This document shows positions 22,801-35,849 of a DNA stretch of 64,000 bases, in pieces. How positions within the stretch are numbered: the stretch's first letter is position 1; every line of letters starts with the position of its first letter. The notes beneath the pieces are model-generated. The model did not search any database. It was not told the DNA's origin and saw nothing but the letters and a program-made list of their open reading frames with translations. The stretch covers positions 22,382,001-22,446,000 of the forward strand of contig OX485803.1 in the NCBI GenBank assembly GCA_950295325.1, written 5' to 3'. The position numbers and the translations under genes were made by a program. This DNA comes from Polytrichum commune. Lineage: Eukaryota > Streptophyta > Polytrichopsida > Polytrichales > Polytrichaceae.

Positions 22801-24460
22801 CGATTCTTCCTTCCCGTGAGTCAGGGCGGGGCCCTTCTTCTCACTCCCGTTTGTTTTAAGTATGCCCTGCTCGGAGTAACTTGAAGGATCATTCTGTTTT
22901 TTTCACTGTTGCAGATTTCGAGGGGTGGCTTTTGAGGATGGTATGTCCGCTTGTATATGCTTGATGAGCGAGCGCCCCTTCAAACTTACACTTAAGTTTC
23001 ACTCACAGCAATCACCGGTCCAGGTCAGTCCGAATGCGAGACTCAGAAGAAGCACAACTTGGTGAATCGTCACTTCTACTTCTGATAACTTACTTACACT
23101 CTCGAACTCATCATCTGTCGTCCTGGTCCTGGGATGTGTCGGAATTGGGGAATTCGAGGAATGCCGAGAGTGTTTTTCTGGGTAATCTCTGTGTATCTGT
23201 ATGTGTATGTGTTTGTTGGTGATTTTGTTTTTGGGCGCCCTTAAGTTGGGTGGGCTTGCTGTGAGCAATTTGGGTTTGGATTTAGGGATCATGGGGAGTT
23301 TGTCTTGTGGGTTAAGAAAAGTTGGCGTACTTGGATGAGTTGGGGTTCAGTTGAGTTTTGGATTTCCAAGAAAGGGGGGGGGGGTTAAGTATATCTTCGC
23401 AAACTGCCCGTAAGTTCGATGAATTTGGAATTCGGGTGGGAGGGCATTTGTTGTGTTTTTGTGGAATGTGTCGATATAGAGAGAGAAGGAGAATTTTGAA
23501 GAAGCATGAGGGCGGTGCACAGCCATGAAAAGGCAGAGGTGGGAGCAATTCGACAGAGAAAGAAAAAAACGGCTACAAAAATTCTTCGTGATCTTTTTTT
23601 TGTGTGTGAAGAACCATAACCGCCCAGTTTGTGAGGGGAAATAGAGACCCCACAGACAGACACAGAGACAGATTTGCTTCATGTTAGGGACATGAAGAAG
23701 TCTTTGGGGTCATGTAATGCAATTCTTTTTTCTTCTTTTTTCCTTTACGAATTCGAGACCTAACTTCGGTACCTGCCTCAGATCGAAGATTCATGGGCAC
23801 TGGGGATCTTGGTTTCTCCGCAAGGGCATGGATGACAATTTCCATGAGGACATTATAATGTATATTCTTGTTGTTGCTCCTCCTGCCACAATCGCCCTGT
23901 AATAATCTTTTTCCGCCTAACCCACAATGTGGAGGGTTGGCCGAGGCAAACGAGCTTAGGTGATTTCGGGTCTCTTTTTTTAAAAGAAAATGTCTACTCG
24001 TCTGTGCGGCTCGCATTTTGTTGCTGAGAATTACTGACCATGGGATTGCAGTGACAGATTATTGCTGTGCGTAGTGTGGATTTTTCGAATGAGTAAATCC
24101 CATGGGTAAGCTTCTCATCTCAATGTGGTTCTCAGACATAGTACCTTTCAAGTTTTTTAGACCTAGTTAAGAAACTCTGTTGGGGGACGTCCTATCAATT
24201 CACGTATAGTAATGCAACCTGCAAATCTTGGTGTGTATTACTCTCTCCAAATTCCTCTCTCTTTTGAAACGATTGTGACCTAAATTTCAACAGAATTTGT
24301 GTCTTCAAGCTTCAATGCAACTGCATAGCATACTTAAGCACGTGTAAGGGCGTTCTCTTTTCCATGCCAATGGTGTGTATCACTCGGAGAACATAAGCCC
24401 TGGATTTTAGTGGTTTCAAGGGTTGAAGAAATGGGAGGCTAGATTGTTTAATCGTGTAGA
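22801..24460 (+). promoter_or_regulatory. Probable promoter and 5' leader region of DGAT1
   Basis: The sequence becomes less repetitive here. It has CT-rich stretches (TTCTTCTCACTCCCG near 22837, TTTTTTCACTGTTGCAG at 22898-22914) and several possible leader introns. I cannot place the transcription start. Short upstream ATGs are present, for example at 23717 and 23832, so translation control by upstream frames is possible but unproven. Confidence 0.35.
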
Positions 24461-27400
24461 ATGCCGGTGACTGGAAATAGGGGGGAATTTGGCGTGCAGT
24501 CTGTAAATTGTGAGACAATGGCTCAAGAAGCCGAGGAGAAGAAGCAGATGGAAGACTCGGAATCATCACCACAAATGTCAGAAATGACGAATGCAGAGTC
24601 CGACGTGACCTCTGGGGAAGAGGAAAGCACAACGGGTGCAACAGAGGGGACGTCCAACCTGCGTAGGCGAAGCTCACGATTCAAATCTGTGGATAGCCGG
24701 AACCTCCTGGACGAAATTCCGGTGGGCAAAAAACAAGAAGATAATAATTCCTCATCCGCTGCCCGGGTGGAAGTTGCCAGTAATACAAAATTCACCCTCC
24801 GACCTTCTTCACCTGCGCACCGAAAGATCAAGGAGAGCCCTCTTAGTTCCGACGCAATCTTCCATCAGGCAAGTTGGAAAATAGTTGTGACCTCATTTCC
24901 ACCGGATTTTAAATCCCTTAAACCTTCAATGCATTGCATAGCATGTGTAAGGATGTTCTCATTCTATTCTAGCTTCAAGTTTATGTCCAAGAATCAAGGT
25001 CCTTGATTACATGTTTGAATGCCAAGCATTATCAAGTGGCCCTAAGCTTACATTAGTTGACACCTCATTGTTACCTATATGTCTTCGGATAAAACCTTCT
25101 CCCATCTACCAAGACTCAACTTAAAGACCTCTCAAAAAGAATTTCACAGACTGTATACTCTCCAAGATGCTTGTTTAGGGAGAACACCCATTACACCACT
25201 TAAGAATGCTCTGTGTGGTTTGTGTAGTTAGTTTAGTTATCTACACTTCAATGCCACATGTGTGTGTTGAATACTCACAAAATGGTTGTGTTGATTGCAG
25301 AGTCACGCCGGCCTTTTCAACTTATGTGTTGTGGTTTTAGTGGCAGTCAACAGCAGGCTCATCATCGAAAACCTGATGAAGGTGTTGAAAATATAATTAC
25401 CTTGCTGCTACTTTGCCTTGTAATCATCGCTCATAAATGTGCTCATAAATGTTCAGCAAAAGAGTTATTCATTAATTCAATGGGACTTTCTGTCAGGAGT
25501 TGGTCCCCTATGAATTTCCATTGTTTGATTTAAGTACAATATCAATAATTTCTTTCTACTTGTGGTGCATCCTTGGAGGTAGTTTTTGAATTTGAACGAA
25601 GAGCAACCTGTTTTGTTTTAGTGAGGGCCGAACTTATTTTAGCACCTCTTGGCATGTCTAAAGAGTTTGACCCTTAATGAATCGATATAGAATGTTCTTC
25701 ACTCAAACCTCCACACTACATCCAAGCATGCACCTAAAACTTACCTAGTGTGGAAGGAGTTGTATGCAAAACTACCAACCGACCTGAAGTCTTGAATTAA
25801 AGAAACTCCAATGATCACCAACTCCTTACTGACTTACCTGCAGGGTTAAGTCTGCTGTGACGCTAATCTTGGGAGAAATTGTTCTGTGACAGTATGGACT
25901 TCTCATTCGAACTGGGTTTTGGTTCAGCTCCAAGTCTGCAAAGGATTGGCCACTGTTGATGTGTGGGTAATATGCTTTAAACCCTCGTTAGAGGAATTGC
26001 CTTCTCTCATTGAAGACGTTGTTTGAAAGATGTAATCAATGGACCTGAAGTCAGAAATTAATGGATTTAGAGTGATTGTTAGCCTTTAAGTGGGTCTTAT
26101 TTAGGGTTGCAAGAACTAGTTTTGGCAACTACAAGCAATCAGCATGTCCGCTGATTGAAATACTGTATCTAATAGATGCTCCACCATGGCCTCTTGCATT
26201 TGACAAGTGACAATCAAAGTGCCTGGGTGACCACGTTCCCTATAACCATAGACATGATAGTACCTTTGACAATCCTTCCTATTTGACAACACTTTCTAGG
26301 TTACATGATTTTGTTGCATGGTGAATGTAATTGTTCCCAGACTTCCTAGATCTGAACAAATATTACAGCGAGGGTATGTCTCCAGCATCTCAAGGGGTCT
26401 TGGATATATAGTATGCATTTCTTTTCTTTTCTTGTTTGTTTGTTTTTGCACGAGTTAAAGAAGAAACTCAACATCCTCAAGTAGATAGGGTCAGAAGCAA
26501 GAGCTTCACTTAGCAACCAGGAATGCCATCTGTAAGGCAATCTGTTTTCAGGAATCCATTAGGCTCATCTTCTTTGGATTTTGATTTATTTTGGTGCTTT
26601 TCTTTGGCCTCAAACCAGTCACAATATCAACACTATTCAAGTGCAAAGGAGTATCAGGTAATTCAGACAAATGGCCAAAGGCAGGTTTACTATTCATTAA
26701 AGGTGTATTGTTTGCTGACAGAATTCGCCATGTGTACGTGTTGTGCAGGCTGAGTCTACCCATATTTCCCCTCTTGGCACTGATGGTTGAGAAGTTGAAG
26801 ATTCACACACCTGTTTCTGAACAAGTAAGTATGGTCTGTGAAATTTGTGATGCATCATCACATGGAAATTTTATGTTACTATGTTCATCACTAGCTATTA
26901 GTTACCTTGTGAGTGGGGAAAAGGAGAAAAGAAGAACAAGCTGCAGTAGAGGAGCTTAAAGTTCCTCTCCACATCCAACTAGATCAGAGTAACTTGGGTT
27001 CTTTTGATTCAAAATGTTCTGAAATCTTGTGGCTGGTTTTTGTTGGTGCAGTTTGTTGCATTTTTATATCTCATCATTACAAGTGCTGGAATTCTCTACC
27101 CTGGATATGTCATTCACAGGTACGTTTACATTTGCTTTCGTAGGATTACCATGTTTTAGGAAGTACTAGAATGTTGATAAGAATGTTTGTCCTTCTTGAC
27201 ATTTGTTGCAATGATAATGATCGCCCACCATAATTTTTATATTTTATTAGGTGGTTTGTAGATGTTCTGGTCATCAAGGTAATTTTGTAGCCTTTTCTCA
27301 GTGGCTGAGGACAATAGCCTTGTTGGTTGCAGGGTACAATCAGCCATGCTGTCAGGTCTCACCTTGATTTTAATCGCAGTAACCGGGTGGATGAAGCTTG

Positions 27401-30400
27401 TGTCTTATGCGCACACAAATGCTGACGTGCGAGCTCTTATAAAAGCGGGTGAAAAGGTAAGATAGAAGATTTGTTTATTGGTATCCTATTTAGGTGAAGG
27501 TATTTTTTGGAGAGAGCTCCTCCACTGTTCTTCAGAAGTCTAAACTGTTCAAGTTATGTTCGGGTTAAGATAGGCAATTTGTGTAATGTTACAGAGTGGA
27601 TGAAGATTGCAGGACCTAATTATTGTGTCTTAATTTTAACTATTTTTAGTCACTCGAGGCAGCTGGTTTTCCACATGTTAAAAAATGTTCACTATTGTGT
27701 TATTAATTTAAGGAGGGTGGAGTTATAGCAGCTTGACACACCACAGGGTGCAGCAAAGGTGGATTATCCAGACAATATCAACATAAAAAACTTGACTTAC
27801 TTTATGGTGGCGCCGACTCTCTGTTACCAGGTTTGTCTTTAGCATTTGTTCCTGTCACATTTACTGGCTTCCTAGAGACCATTCAAATATTATCTGTTGT
27901 GGGTTTACTGCAACATAATTGTTTGAGTGCTGTTGTAGTCTTTGTCAGTGTGCATTTTAAACAGAAGCTGTATGTGGACCTAATTGTGGATTCTTACAAT
28001 GGCCATGTCTTTGTTAAGACCTTCTTTGCTACATATTGCAATTGCACCTATTGCAATTGCATGGACATCATTGACATACCGAGATTTATTGTACAAATGT
28101 CTTAATTGCTACATGTGAGGTCTTTAAATTGGACCTCTTGTATTGTTGCAGTTGAGCTATCCTCGGTCTGATATGATTCGCAAAGGATGGGTCGTACGGC
28201 AAGTTGGAAAGCTGCTTGTGTTTGTGGGTTTGATGGGCTTCATTACTGAGCAGGTGAATAATTTCACTAAACCAGTTCAGGTTATATGTAACAACATGTA
28301 ACATTGGAAAAGATATTTGCACCTATTGGCATCTAACGACATGTTGCATTTGAGGAGATTCACAGTTGTCCTTTGCAACATTAAAATGGTGCACTTGTTT
28401 AGTACATGCACTCGTAGAGGATACTTGCATATGATGTGGAGACTTGCTACTGCTACTTCTGTCCCTTAAAAAGTGGCCTCTGCAGGGGTACATTAGATGT
28501 TGATTAATGCTTTTTACTGTCTATTGTTGGTTGCAGTATATCAATCCAACTGTTAAGAACTCACAGCACCCACTCAAGGGCAATTATTTGTATGCGCTGG
28601 AGAGAATTTTGAAGTTGTCAATTCCCACCCTTTATGTTTGGCTCTGCATGTTCTATTGCTTCTTTCATCTCTGGTATGTCAACAAACAATCCTTTTCATT
28701 ACTATCTGTGCTGTCAAAATGCAGAACAAAAATTCACCACTTGAATTTGACTTAATTTTTTTGGCACGCTTATGCACCCTCGCCTTCTTACATGCATGAG
28801 GGGAAATATGCAGGTTGAATATAGTGGCAGAGGTTTTGCGTTTTGGGGACCGGGAATTCTACAAAGACTGGTGGAATGCAAAGACAGTTGAAGAGGTAAA
28901 AGGAGTTCACTTTCTTGCATTTTCTAGCTGAAATTTTTGACCATTTATCAAATATGAAGAACTTGACGGCTAAAAAGGAGGTTGGGAGGGGGGGGAGGGG
29001 GGGGAGGGGGTTGTTGAACAATTTCTACCTTGCAACTTCTAACACTGGGTGGTGTGTGGTGTGGTGTGGTGTGTGTTGAATATCCTTGGATTTGTGATTC
29101 ATAATTCTGCACAGTATTGGCGAATGTGGAATATGGTGAGTTATTCCTCGTTATTTTACTCCCCCCTCCCCCCCCCCTTCGCCTTTCTTCAGAATGTTTT
29201 CTTCATCTGTAATTGTGATCTTGAAGATTTTATCTTCGGCTGTAGAAATCTTGCCTCTTATGTTTCATAATGGTCTTACTCCTTTTCATATCAATGAGTT
29301 AAAAAAATTTGAGCCATTCACAATCTTCATGCATGAAGCTATGTGGCTGGAGACACCGCAAGCATGCCATAGAAAATGGTCTCAGGAATCACAAAATGTT
29401 GCTGCAGCCTCTTTGTTTTGGATGAATTTTGAACAGGTTATGTTCTGCTTCTTCTTTGCTATCATGTTCTGTTCTTCACGAGGCAGATCTGGCCATAGAA
29501 TTTTCTACTGAGTCATTTTTGTGAGTTTGTCAGGACTGACAACAATTGAACACAGTGAATATAAAAACTGTTGCTCATAGCTTTGAAGCTTGGATTCAAA
29601 CTGTAATTGATTGGCCTTCGAAATGTGTCAAGGGTGCAAAGACCACATTTTAGGTAGGAAGAAGTGAAATCATTACCTGGGAACTAATTTTCTGTGGTCA
29701 CACAATGTTGAGGTGTCAAATCTACAAGTTCAATTTCTGTTGTCACATGGTTCTCATCAATTAGTGGCAAGTACTGCTGCTTCACTAATTGCTTGCTGAC
29801 ATGTGAAGTTGTCAGAGATTCACAAATGTATTTGTACTGGATACACTATAATTGGATTTGTCTATTAATTGGATTTTGCTGTTCAGCCTGTGCATAGGTG
29901 GATGGTTCGGCATATCTATTTTCCTTGTATTCGAGTCGGCATTCCAAAGGTATAATATCTCAACTGTTGTCTCCATGTACATTATATTTCAGTAAAAGCA
30001 CTCATCCTTCCTTTGAGGATATATATTTTGATTTTCTGGTGATCACATCCTCTCATCAATATTTGAAATCAGTTGTGTAGCGTGACTTCTTATACATGGT
30101 TTTGCACTAATTTTTGGATTTGTTTTGTTGATTTGGGGAACCAACAGCTAGTTGCAGTGATCATAGTATTTGCAATTTCAGGCCTATTTCATGAGGTATA
30201 ACCCCTACAGCCCAGAACAATTGAGATACATTCAGTATTCTTGTGCTGTATTGTGTCTGTTATAGTAAGGAGCAATCTTAATATTGTTGTTTTTCTGGTA
30301 ATGTCAAAGTATTTGGGATGGTGATTGGTTGAGCTCACTGTGATGACGTTTTGAGTGTGTCAGTTGACTTGTCTGGACATCTAACTGTTTATATGGCCTT

Positions 30401-31484
30401 ATGTCGATGAGGTGATATGCTACCTTTCTGTACAATGTATACTGTGATTGAAGTATATTGAGATTCATTTTTAAATGTGTGATAAAGGTTGCCATTGGAG
30501 TTCCATGTCATATGCTGCGATGCTGGGCATTTCTTGGCATTATGTTGCAGGTATTTTCACTAGTTCCTGAAATATTGCCCTTTGTAGTTGTCACTAGCAT
30601 TGTCAGTTCAATGTCACATAGAGGATATTGCAAGGTGATAAGCATTATCTGTAGAAACTCTAGTATTTTCTTCATTTAAGAGTTCCTTCAATTGAAGTTT
30701 TAATGTGATTGGACATGATATGCAGGTTCCTCTTGTGTTTTTGACAAATCGAATTCAAGAGCGATACCAAAACTCCATGGTAAGTGTTGATGTGCCCTTT
30801 GTTGATCACTCTCCACTGTACTTATTGTGATTCTTCTTTAGAAAAGCAGCCCATGTCATCTAATACTGAATTTTACTACATATTTAGAAAAACTAAGCAG
30901 ATGGACGGTGGATAATAGAGTTATCATAAAACTCAACAGACCTTTTCCTCGGGAGTTGGTTCCCTTTGATTTTTCATTGGTTGTTTTGCACACAATATCA
31001 ATAATTTCGTTTTCACTTGTGGTGCATGCTTGGAGGTAGTGTTTGAATTTTAATGAAGAACAACCTATATCCGTTCATTGAGGGCCAAGATCATTTTGGC
31101 TTGGCCTCTTGGCTTGCCAAAAAGAATCTGACCTTCAATGAACCAATATAGAACATTCTTCATTCAAACCTCCGCACTACCTCCAAGCATGGACAAAAAG
31201 CTTCCCAAATATGGAGAGTGTTGTGTGCATAGCAACCAACTGCCAACCAAAAGTTATGTTGAGTTAGAGGATAACTCTAATGTGTTAAGAAAAGAAAAAC
31301 GCAGATATGTGTCCACAATTTAAGGGTGAGTAGCGTACTGAATCACTTCCAACTGTCTTTAATTTCTGAATGTCCTGTGCAGGTGGGAAACATGGTGTTT
31401 TGGTTCTTCTTTTGCATAGTTGGGCAACCCATGTGTGTGCTCTTGTACTACCACGACGTTGTGAACAACTTCCCAAACACGTGA
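24461..31484 (+). CDS. DGAT1: Diacylglycerol O-acyltransferase 1 (DGAT1, MBOAT family)
   Basis: DGAT1 transfers an acyl group from acyl-CoA to diacylglycerol in the ER membrane, the last step of triacylglycerol synthesis. I read 16 exons: 24461-24868, 25301-25381, 25893-25966, 26749-26824, 27052-27119, 27333-27456, 27747-27830, 28152-28253, 28537-28673, 28814-28895, 29115-29135, 29887-29949, 30148-30195, 30488-30550, 30726-30779 and 31383-31484 (TGA). They join in phase to 528 residues, a normal length. An acidic, Ser-rich N-terminus (LRRRSSR at 67-73) precedes the family motif [19 protein letters not shown] (125-143). Several hydrophobic membrane segments follow, then FYKDWWN (400-406) and the catalytic His455 in FHE. 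Intron 1 starts with GC instead of GT. Met20 has a better start context than Met1. Related MITEs lie in introns 2 and 15. Confidence 0.95.
25461..25826. mobile_element. MITE family H, copy 1, in DGAT1 intron 2
   Basis: The left half contains ACTTGTGGTGCATCCTTGGA-GGTAG and GAACGAAGAGCAACCT. The right half contains the inverse order, GTTCTTCACTCAAACCTCCA and CATCCAAGCATGCACC. The arms pair over about 40 bp in the middle and again at AGGAGTTGGT / ACCAACTCCT. A copy in the same orientation lies in intron 15. Confidence 0.75.
30916..31279. mobile_element. MITE family H, copy 2, in DGAT1 intron 15
   Basis: The outer ends TAGAGTTATC...ACTCAACA and TGTTGAGTTAGAGGATAACT-CTA are inverted repeats. Inner arms GGTGCATGCTTGGAGGTAGT and the inverse CTACCTCCAAGCATGGAC match copy 1. 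It lies wholly inside the intron between exons 15 and 16. Confidence 0.8.
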
Positions 31485-33130
31485 TTGGAGGATACGGGAA
31501 GCAAAGTGGACAAGGTGTTTGGATGCATTGTTATTGTAGAGCTCATTTTTGTGTATACCATTTCCCCACTGTATTATGATGCAACTTTTCTTGCCCTTAG
31601 AACAACACGGCCAGTCGATTACCTTTGTCAATAATGAGTGATTAGGGGGTTTAGTCAGTTGCTGTAACATGGGGAAACACTCTTGCCATATGATAAACTT
31701 GTGCATGTCTTGGGTAAACTTGAGCAGTAGTAGATGTATAGATTTGGAGTGCCTTAACCTCTTTTTTAGCCAGGCGGTGCTGGTTTATTCAGAGCTTCGT
31801 AAGTCACAAGACTTGGTACCATGCCCCCACGGCAATGGTAGTGCCATATCCAGCATTCTTTTCATTGCTTAGTGTCATTCATTTCATTCATGGAATTGAA
31901 CTTTTGTAGTAGGTACATGAGTGCTTCGCAAAAAAAAATCACAACCTTGTGCCATGCAATTTTGTATTGGGTGTGGGTCAAGTGGCGTTGTATTCCTTGT
32001 TCAAATCTGCCCCCTTGACTTTGAAGTTCTTGAATCTCTTTACCTTTGGTGACGTGCATGCTATGGTTTTACAGATGGCGATTAATGTCTTGTACCCACA
32101 AGCGTCCTGGAAGGAATCATGTGAGCAATTGCATGTAAATGAAAAGAAATTTAAGTGTAGTTTTAAAGTCTCATGAAATTCTTTTGTTAAGTTGGCAACG
32201 TCATCCACCTTAATACTACCACTACAAAGTAAATGTGGTACTTGCCAGAAATGAGGCATTATATCCCATTCTCTTTTGTAGGAATAGAAGTGAATAGGAT
32301 GTTTTCCTGTTGCAAAGGGTTTTCATAGATGCTACATCTCAACATTTTTCATATGTATAAGATTTGAAGTTAACCCCCTAAAGTGCTGAGGAGTTTAAAG
32401 GGGGGTCATCATTGAAACTTGTCATTATATGTTGTGGAATGCATATGTATGGTGTGATTCGACTGTACTGAGGTCACATTCTTGATCAAATAGAAATACA
32501 AATCACGAGGCAGGATGGATTATGCACTTGTACTGGGAGCTTTGATTTGTTGCGAATGCGAGGCCTACATATCTACATCAGTTCTCTTTGGAGAAAAGCC
32601 AATCACTTCAGTCTGTCAATTTACTTTCAGTATATTAGCTAATGAGCAATGGGAAAGGCTACTCACAAAGGGTATAGTCACTTGCATATTCACAACTCAA
32701 TGATCTAGGACAACGAAGGCGGTTGAATATGGCGCGAATAGTTCCTAAACAGTTCTGGAGGACACCTCAGTGCCATGAACCTCCTCGTGATTTTACTGAA
32801 TTCAGACCAAATATTCCACAGGACCGAATAAAACCCAATATGGTGTGTGTAAAGCCACAATGTGTCTGCAAGGTTGTGTATCTACAAAATTGAGCAGCTA
32901 AAATTGTGCTATCAATTACTAACTATGCAGCATATGGAGTTTCTTAACGTAGCTGAAGTAAACAATTTAGCTCACACAACGGTGTGACTCGAATAAGAAT
33001 TTCGAATAAATGTATTCTCTGCATGTTTCTTCCATTGTTCACAATATTGGATGAATTGAAGTGTTGGAATTTTTTTTAGTAGAAAGGTTTGAATCTACGG
33101 TTTATTATGCACTCAGACATCAAGAACTGA
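31485..33130 (+). other. DGAT1 3' UTR and downstream DNA
   Basis: Presumably 3' UTR for an unknown distance, then anonymous sequence. No clear AATAAA signal is placed near the stop. Open frames on both strands here are short and show no domain. Confidence 0.4.
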
Positions 33131-33500
33131 ATATAAAGGTTGATGTGTGTTACTCGAATGCTTTTATCTCTGCACCCACTTCTCATAGGATATGAAACAT
33201 ACAATTAGTGTGACATGATCAGCAAGTCCAAATCATGTATGGTAACATTTTGTATCATCTTTCTTGGATCTTATATAAATATCCTATTCACTATCCAAGT
33301 GAAGATTCTCCTACGCATTAAATGGTCATTTAGGTCCTCCCAAATCATGGTGACAGCCTAGAATGACTAGCATATATATATGAACACGTAGTCCAATCTC
33401 TTTCAAACACATGTTTTGGTGATGTTTGTTGTTAGATCCACACCTGATCTACACCTAATTACATACCACCCAAATATAGGTGTCCAATTTATTGCTATGT
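33131..33500. repeat. Dispersed repeat family K, copy 1
   Basis: Shares with 35850-36220 and 44580-44860 the ordered words GATATGAAACA, CCAAATCATG, GTGAAGATTCTC / GTGGAGATTCTCGTGC, TTAARTGGTCAT, GTAGTCCAATCTCTTT-like, AAACACATG, AGATCCACACYTGA and CCTAGGTGTCC / ATATAGGTGTCC. It is non-coding. Shorter pieces recur at about 4320-4440, 51290, 52370, 54800 and 55560. Confidence 0.65.
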
Positions 33501-34776
33501 TGGATTTAGTCACATCTACCTTATCAACTTCTACCTCTGTCAAGAGAAGTGTTGTTGGAAGGATGTTTCAATCTTCAACTACCAAATGGGTTCAACTACA
33601 ATAATCAAACGTCAGTATACATCATTGTCTCTCCTGATCAATGATTTCTAATCCAGCTATGCACTAGTGATTTACAATTCCAAGACTATAAATAGAACAT
33701 TCTTCGATTATTCCATGATTTTTGGTGGAACGAAATAACCATAACTATCCATACAAATTGAACAAGATCGCCAACTTCTGCATTCATGTATCTGAATGAA
33801 AATCCATATACTCATCCATATGTGGCTTCGTCACTCTAATCGTTGTAGCCAATGCTCCTCTCTTCAAAGCTTGGATTAAAAACCACTGCTCCTGATGTTT
33901 CAAACCCAAGATTCACGGCAAGTACTTACATCGTCTCTGATTTTGTGATTCTATTAGGATGTCTATTTTTCCTTCGCTTTCAATCTTTACTTTACGCAGT
34001 CTGAATCATGGTCGACTGTCTTCTCTACGATTTTGCAAATGATTATTGCGTAGAAAGAGATCAGACAGAGGTTAGAGTGCATTTACATTCAATACCGAGC
34101 CGTGTATCACTCCATTTTTTTCGACTTCACGACTACTCAGCTGCCATCATGATGGCAACCGAGTTGTTACCCGAAAACGCAGTACGAACAAAAATCCCAA
34201 TAATTTGATGCAACTGCTTCTGCTACTTCCGTTGCAGTTTCCTACCTGGCTCAGCACGCGGACAATTAGAAAAAAATTCCAGACGATAAGTTATGGGTGC
34301 CAGGGTGGAGGCATTTATTGGCCATCTACACACCATATTTCAATTGCAAAAATAAGGAAAATGAAATCCCAAGTGCCAAGCACTTCATCCTTGGAACCTG
34401 CACCTGCAGTTAAAATTTGGAGTACAGTACACGGACAGTTTTGGCCGTTGGATTGGGCTTGAGAATTGTCTCATCCGGTTACCACCTGCAATGAATCGTG
34501 CAGATTCTCGTTTCAAGTTTCGGAAAACGAGTTGAGAGATGCAACAGTTGCAAGAGGTCGAAGTGGAGATGCTCTGTTTTGTATTTTTTTTGATGAATCA
34601 CTTCATTCTTCCAAGTTCGTTGACGATTGAAATTAGTGTTTCGACCGCATACTCTAATCTCAATGTAACACATGTTTTTTTGGTGGACACTATGCTTTTT
34701 AACTACAAGTTTTGTTGTGTGCTCAAATATATAAAAGTCTGATTAAGAAGAGTGACTACATTAGACCCCACGTAGC
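33501..34776. other. Intergenic, no gene seen
   Basis: Anonymous sequence. 34430-34490 (GGCCGTTGGATTGGGCTTGA, GAATTGTCTCATCCGG) resembles the inverse of the GAGACAATTC/ATCCAACGGCC repeat seen elsewhere in the window. Confidence 0.4.
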
Positions 34777-35125
34777 TTACATGTCAACGAGAAAGGTATT
34801 CAATCTCCACAAGGACTTTGGGTACGTTTACACTAGGGTCCAAGACCAAAGAAATGTCTCCAAAATCAAGCAATCTTATTCGTCACCAGTAAAAATTTAG
34901 ACCCACATTCGGAGTTGAGAAAGTATCTAAGTCCAAAGCATGAAACTTAAATATCAACGAGAAAAGAATTCAATCTCCAGAAGGACTTTTGGGTAGGTTT
35001 ACACTAGGGTCCAAGACCTAAGAAACATCTCTAAAATCAAGCAATCCTATTCGTCACCAATAAAAATTTAGACCCAAATTTGGAGTTAAGAAAGCATCCA
35101 AGTCCAAAGCATGAAAATTGGAAGT
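34777..35125 (+). repeat. Direct tandem repeat, period about 179 bp, two units
   Basis: CAACGAGAAAGGTATTCAAT at 34777 and CAACGAGAAAAGAATTCAAT at 34956 begin units that share TTTACACTAGGGTCCAAGAC, CAAGCAATCYTATTCGTCAC and AGTCCAAAGCATGAAA. It is non-coding. Confidence 0.8.
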
Positions 35126-35483
35126 GACATGGATGTGGCACCAGTCTCCTGCCAAATCTTGTCACTCTCAACCCAATAAAATGCTCCCCCCAATTTGAGA
35201 TTCCAAACATTGAGTTTGGGCCTAACCTTGAAACCAAAAGAAGGTCCATGAAGGGGTATTTTGGATTGTCAAAGTCCTCTCTTATTGCATAAAACATATG
35301 ACAATGTTTTGGGGTTAAAGATGGGAACTCCTCCCTATTTTAGTCATTATGTATTATTATAATTTAGGGGAAAATGATATTTAGTGGTTATTTACTTCAC
35401 CATCTATCTATTCACATCCATGAGTACATGTAAGCCATCCATCTTTATACATCAGTACCCAAATATGAGATGGATGACAACTA

Positions 35484-35706
35484 CACTTAATTATCCTATT
35501 AGTGTGGGTTGCCATTTGGAGTTATGCATTGCTATAACATTTTAATGAATGTATGATTATTTACTCAAGCTAGGTAAATAATTAGTATGCACATCAAAAG
35601 TACATGATATAACTTACTTGGTAAAAAATGATAATGTCAGAAGAAAAAAATGGTATAGCAACACATAAGTTTAAATGGTAACCCACACTAATAGGACAAT
35701 TCAGCG
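35484..35706. mobile_element. MITE family A, copy 5 (223 bp)
   Basis: Left end CACTTAATTATCCTATTAGT; right end inward CGCTGAATTGTCCTATTAGT; both continue with GTGGGTTGCCATTTGGAGTT or its variant. TA flanks it at 35482-35483 and 35707-35708. Confidence 0.9.
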
Positions 35707-35849
35707 TACCTTGCTCAACCAACTTCTTAGTCATCATATTCAATGTTGAATATGGTGACTAAGAAGAATCTCCCAAGCATATTGTGGGAATATAGCCCAC
35801 ATTATTCCCAATCCCACAACACCCTTTGGTAGTTCTAATGTGCAACTCA

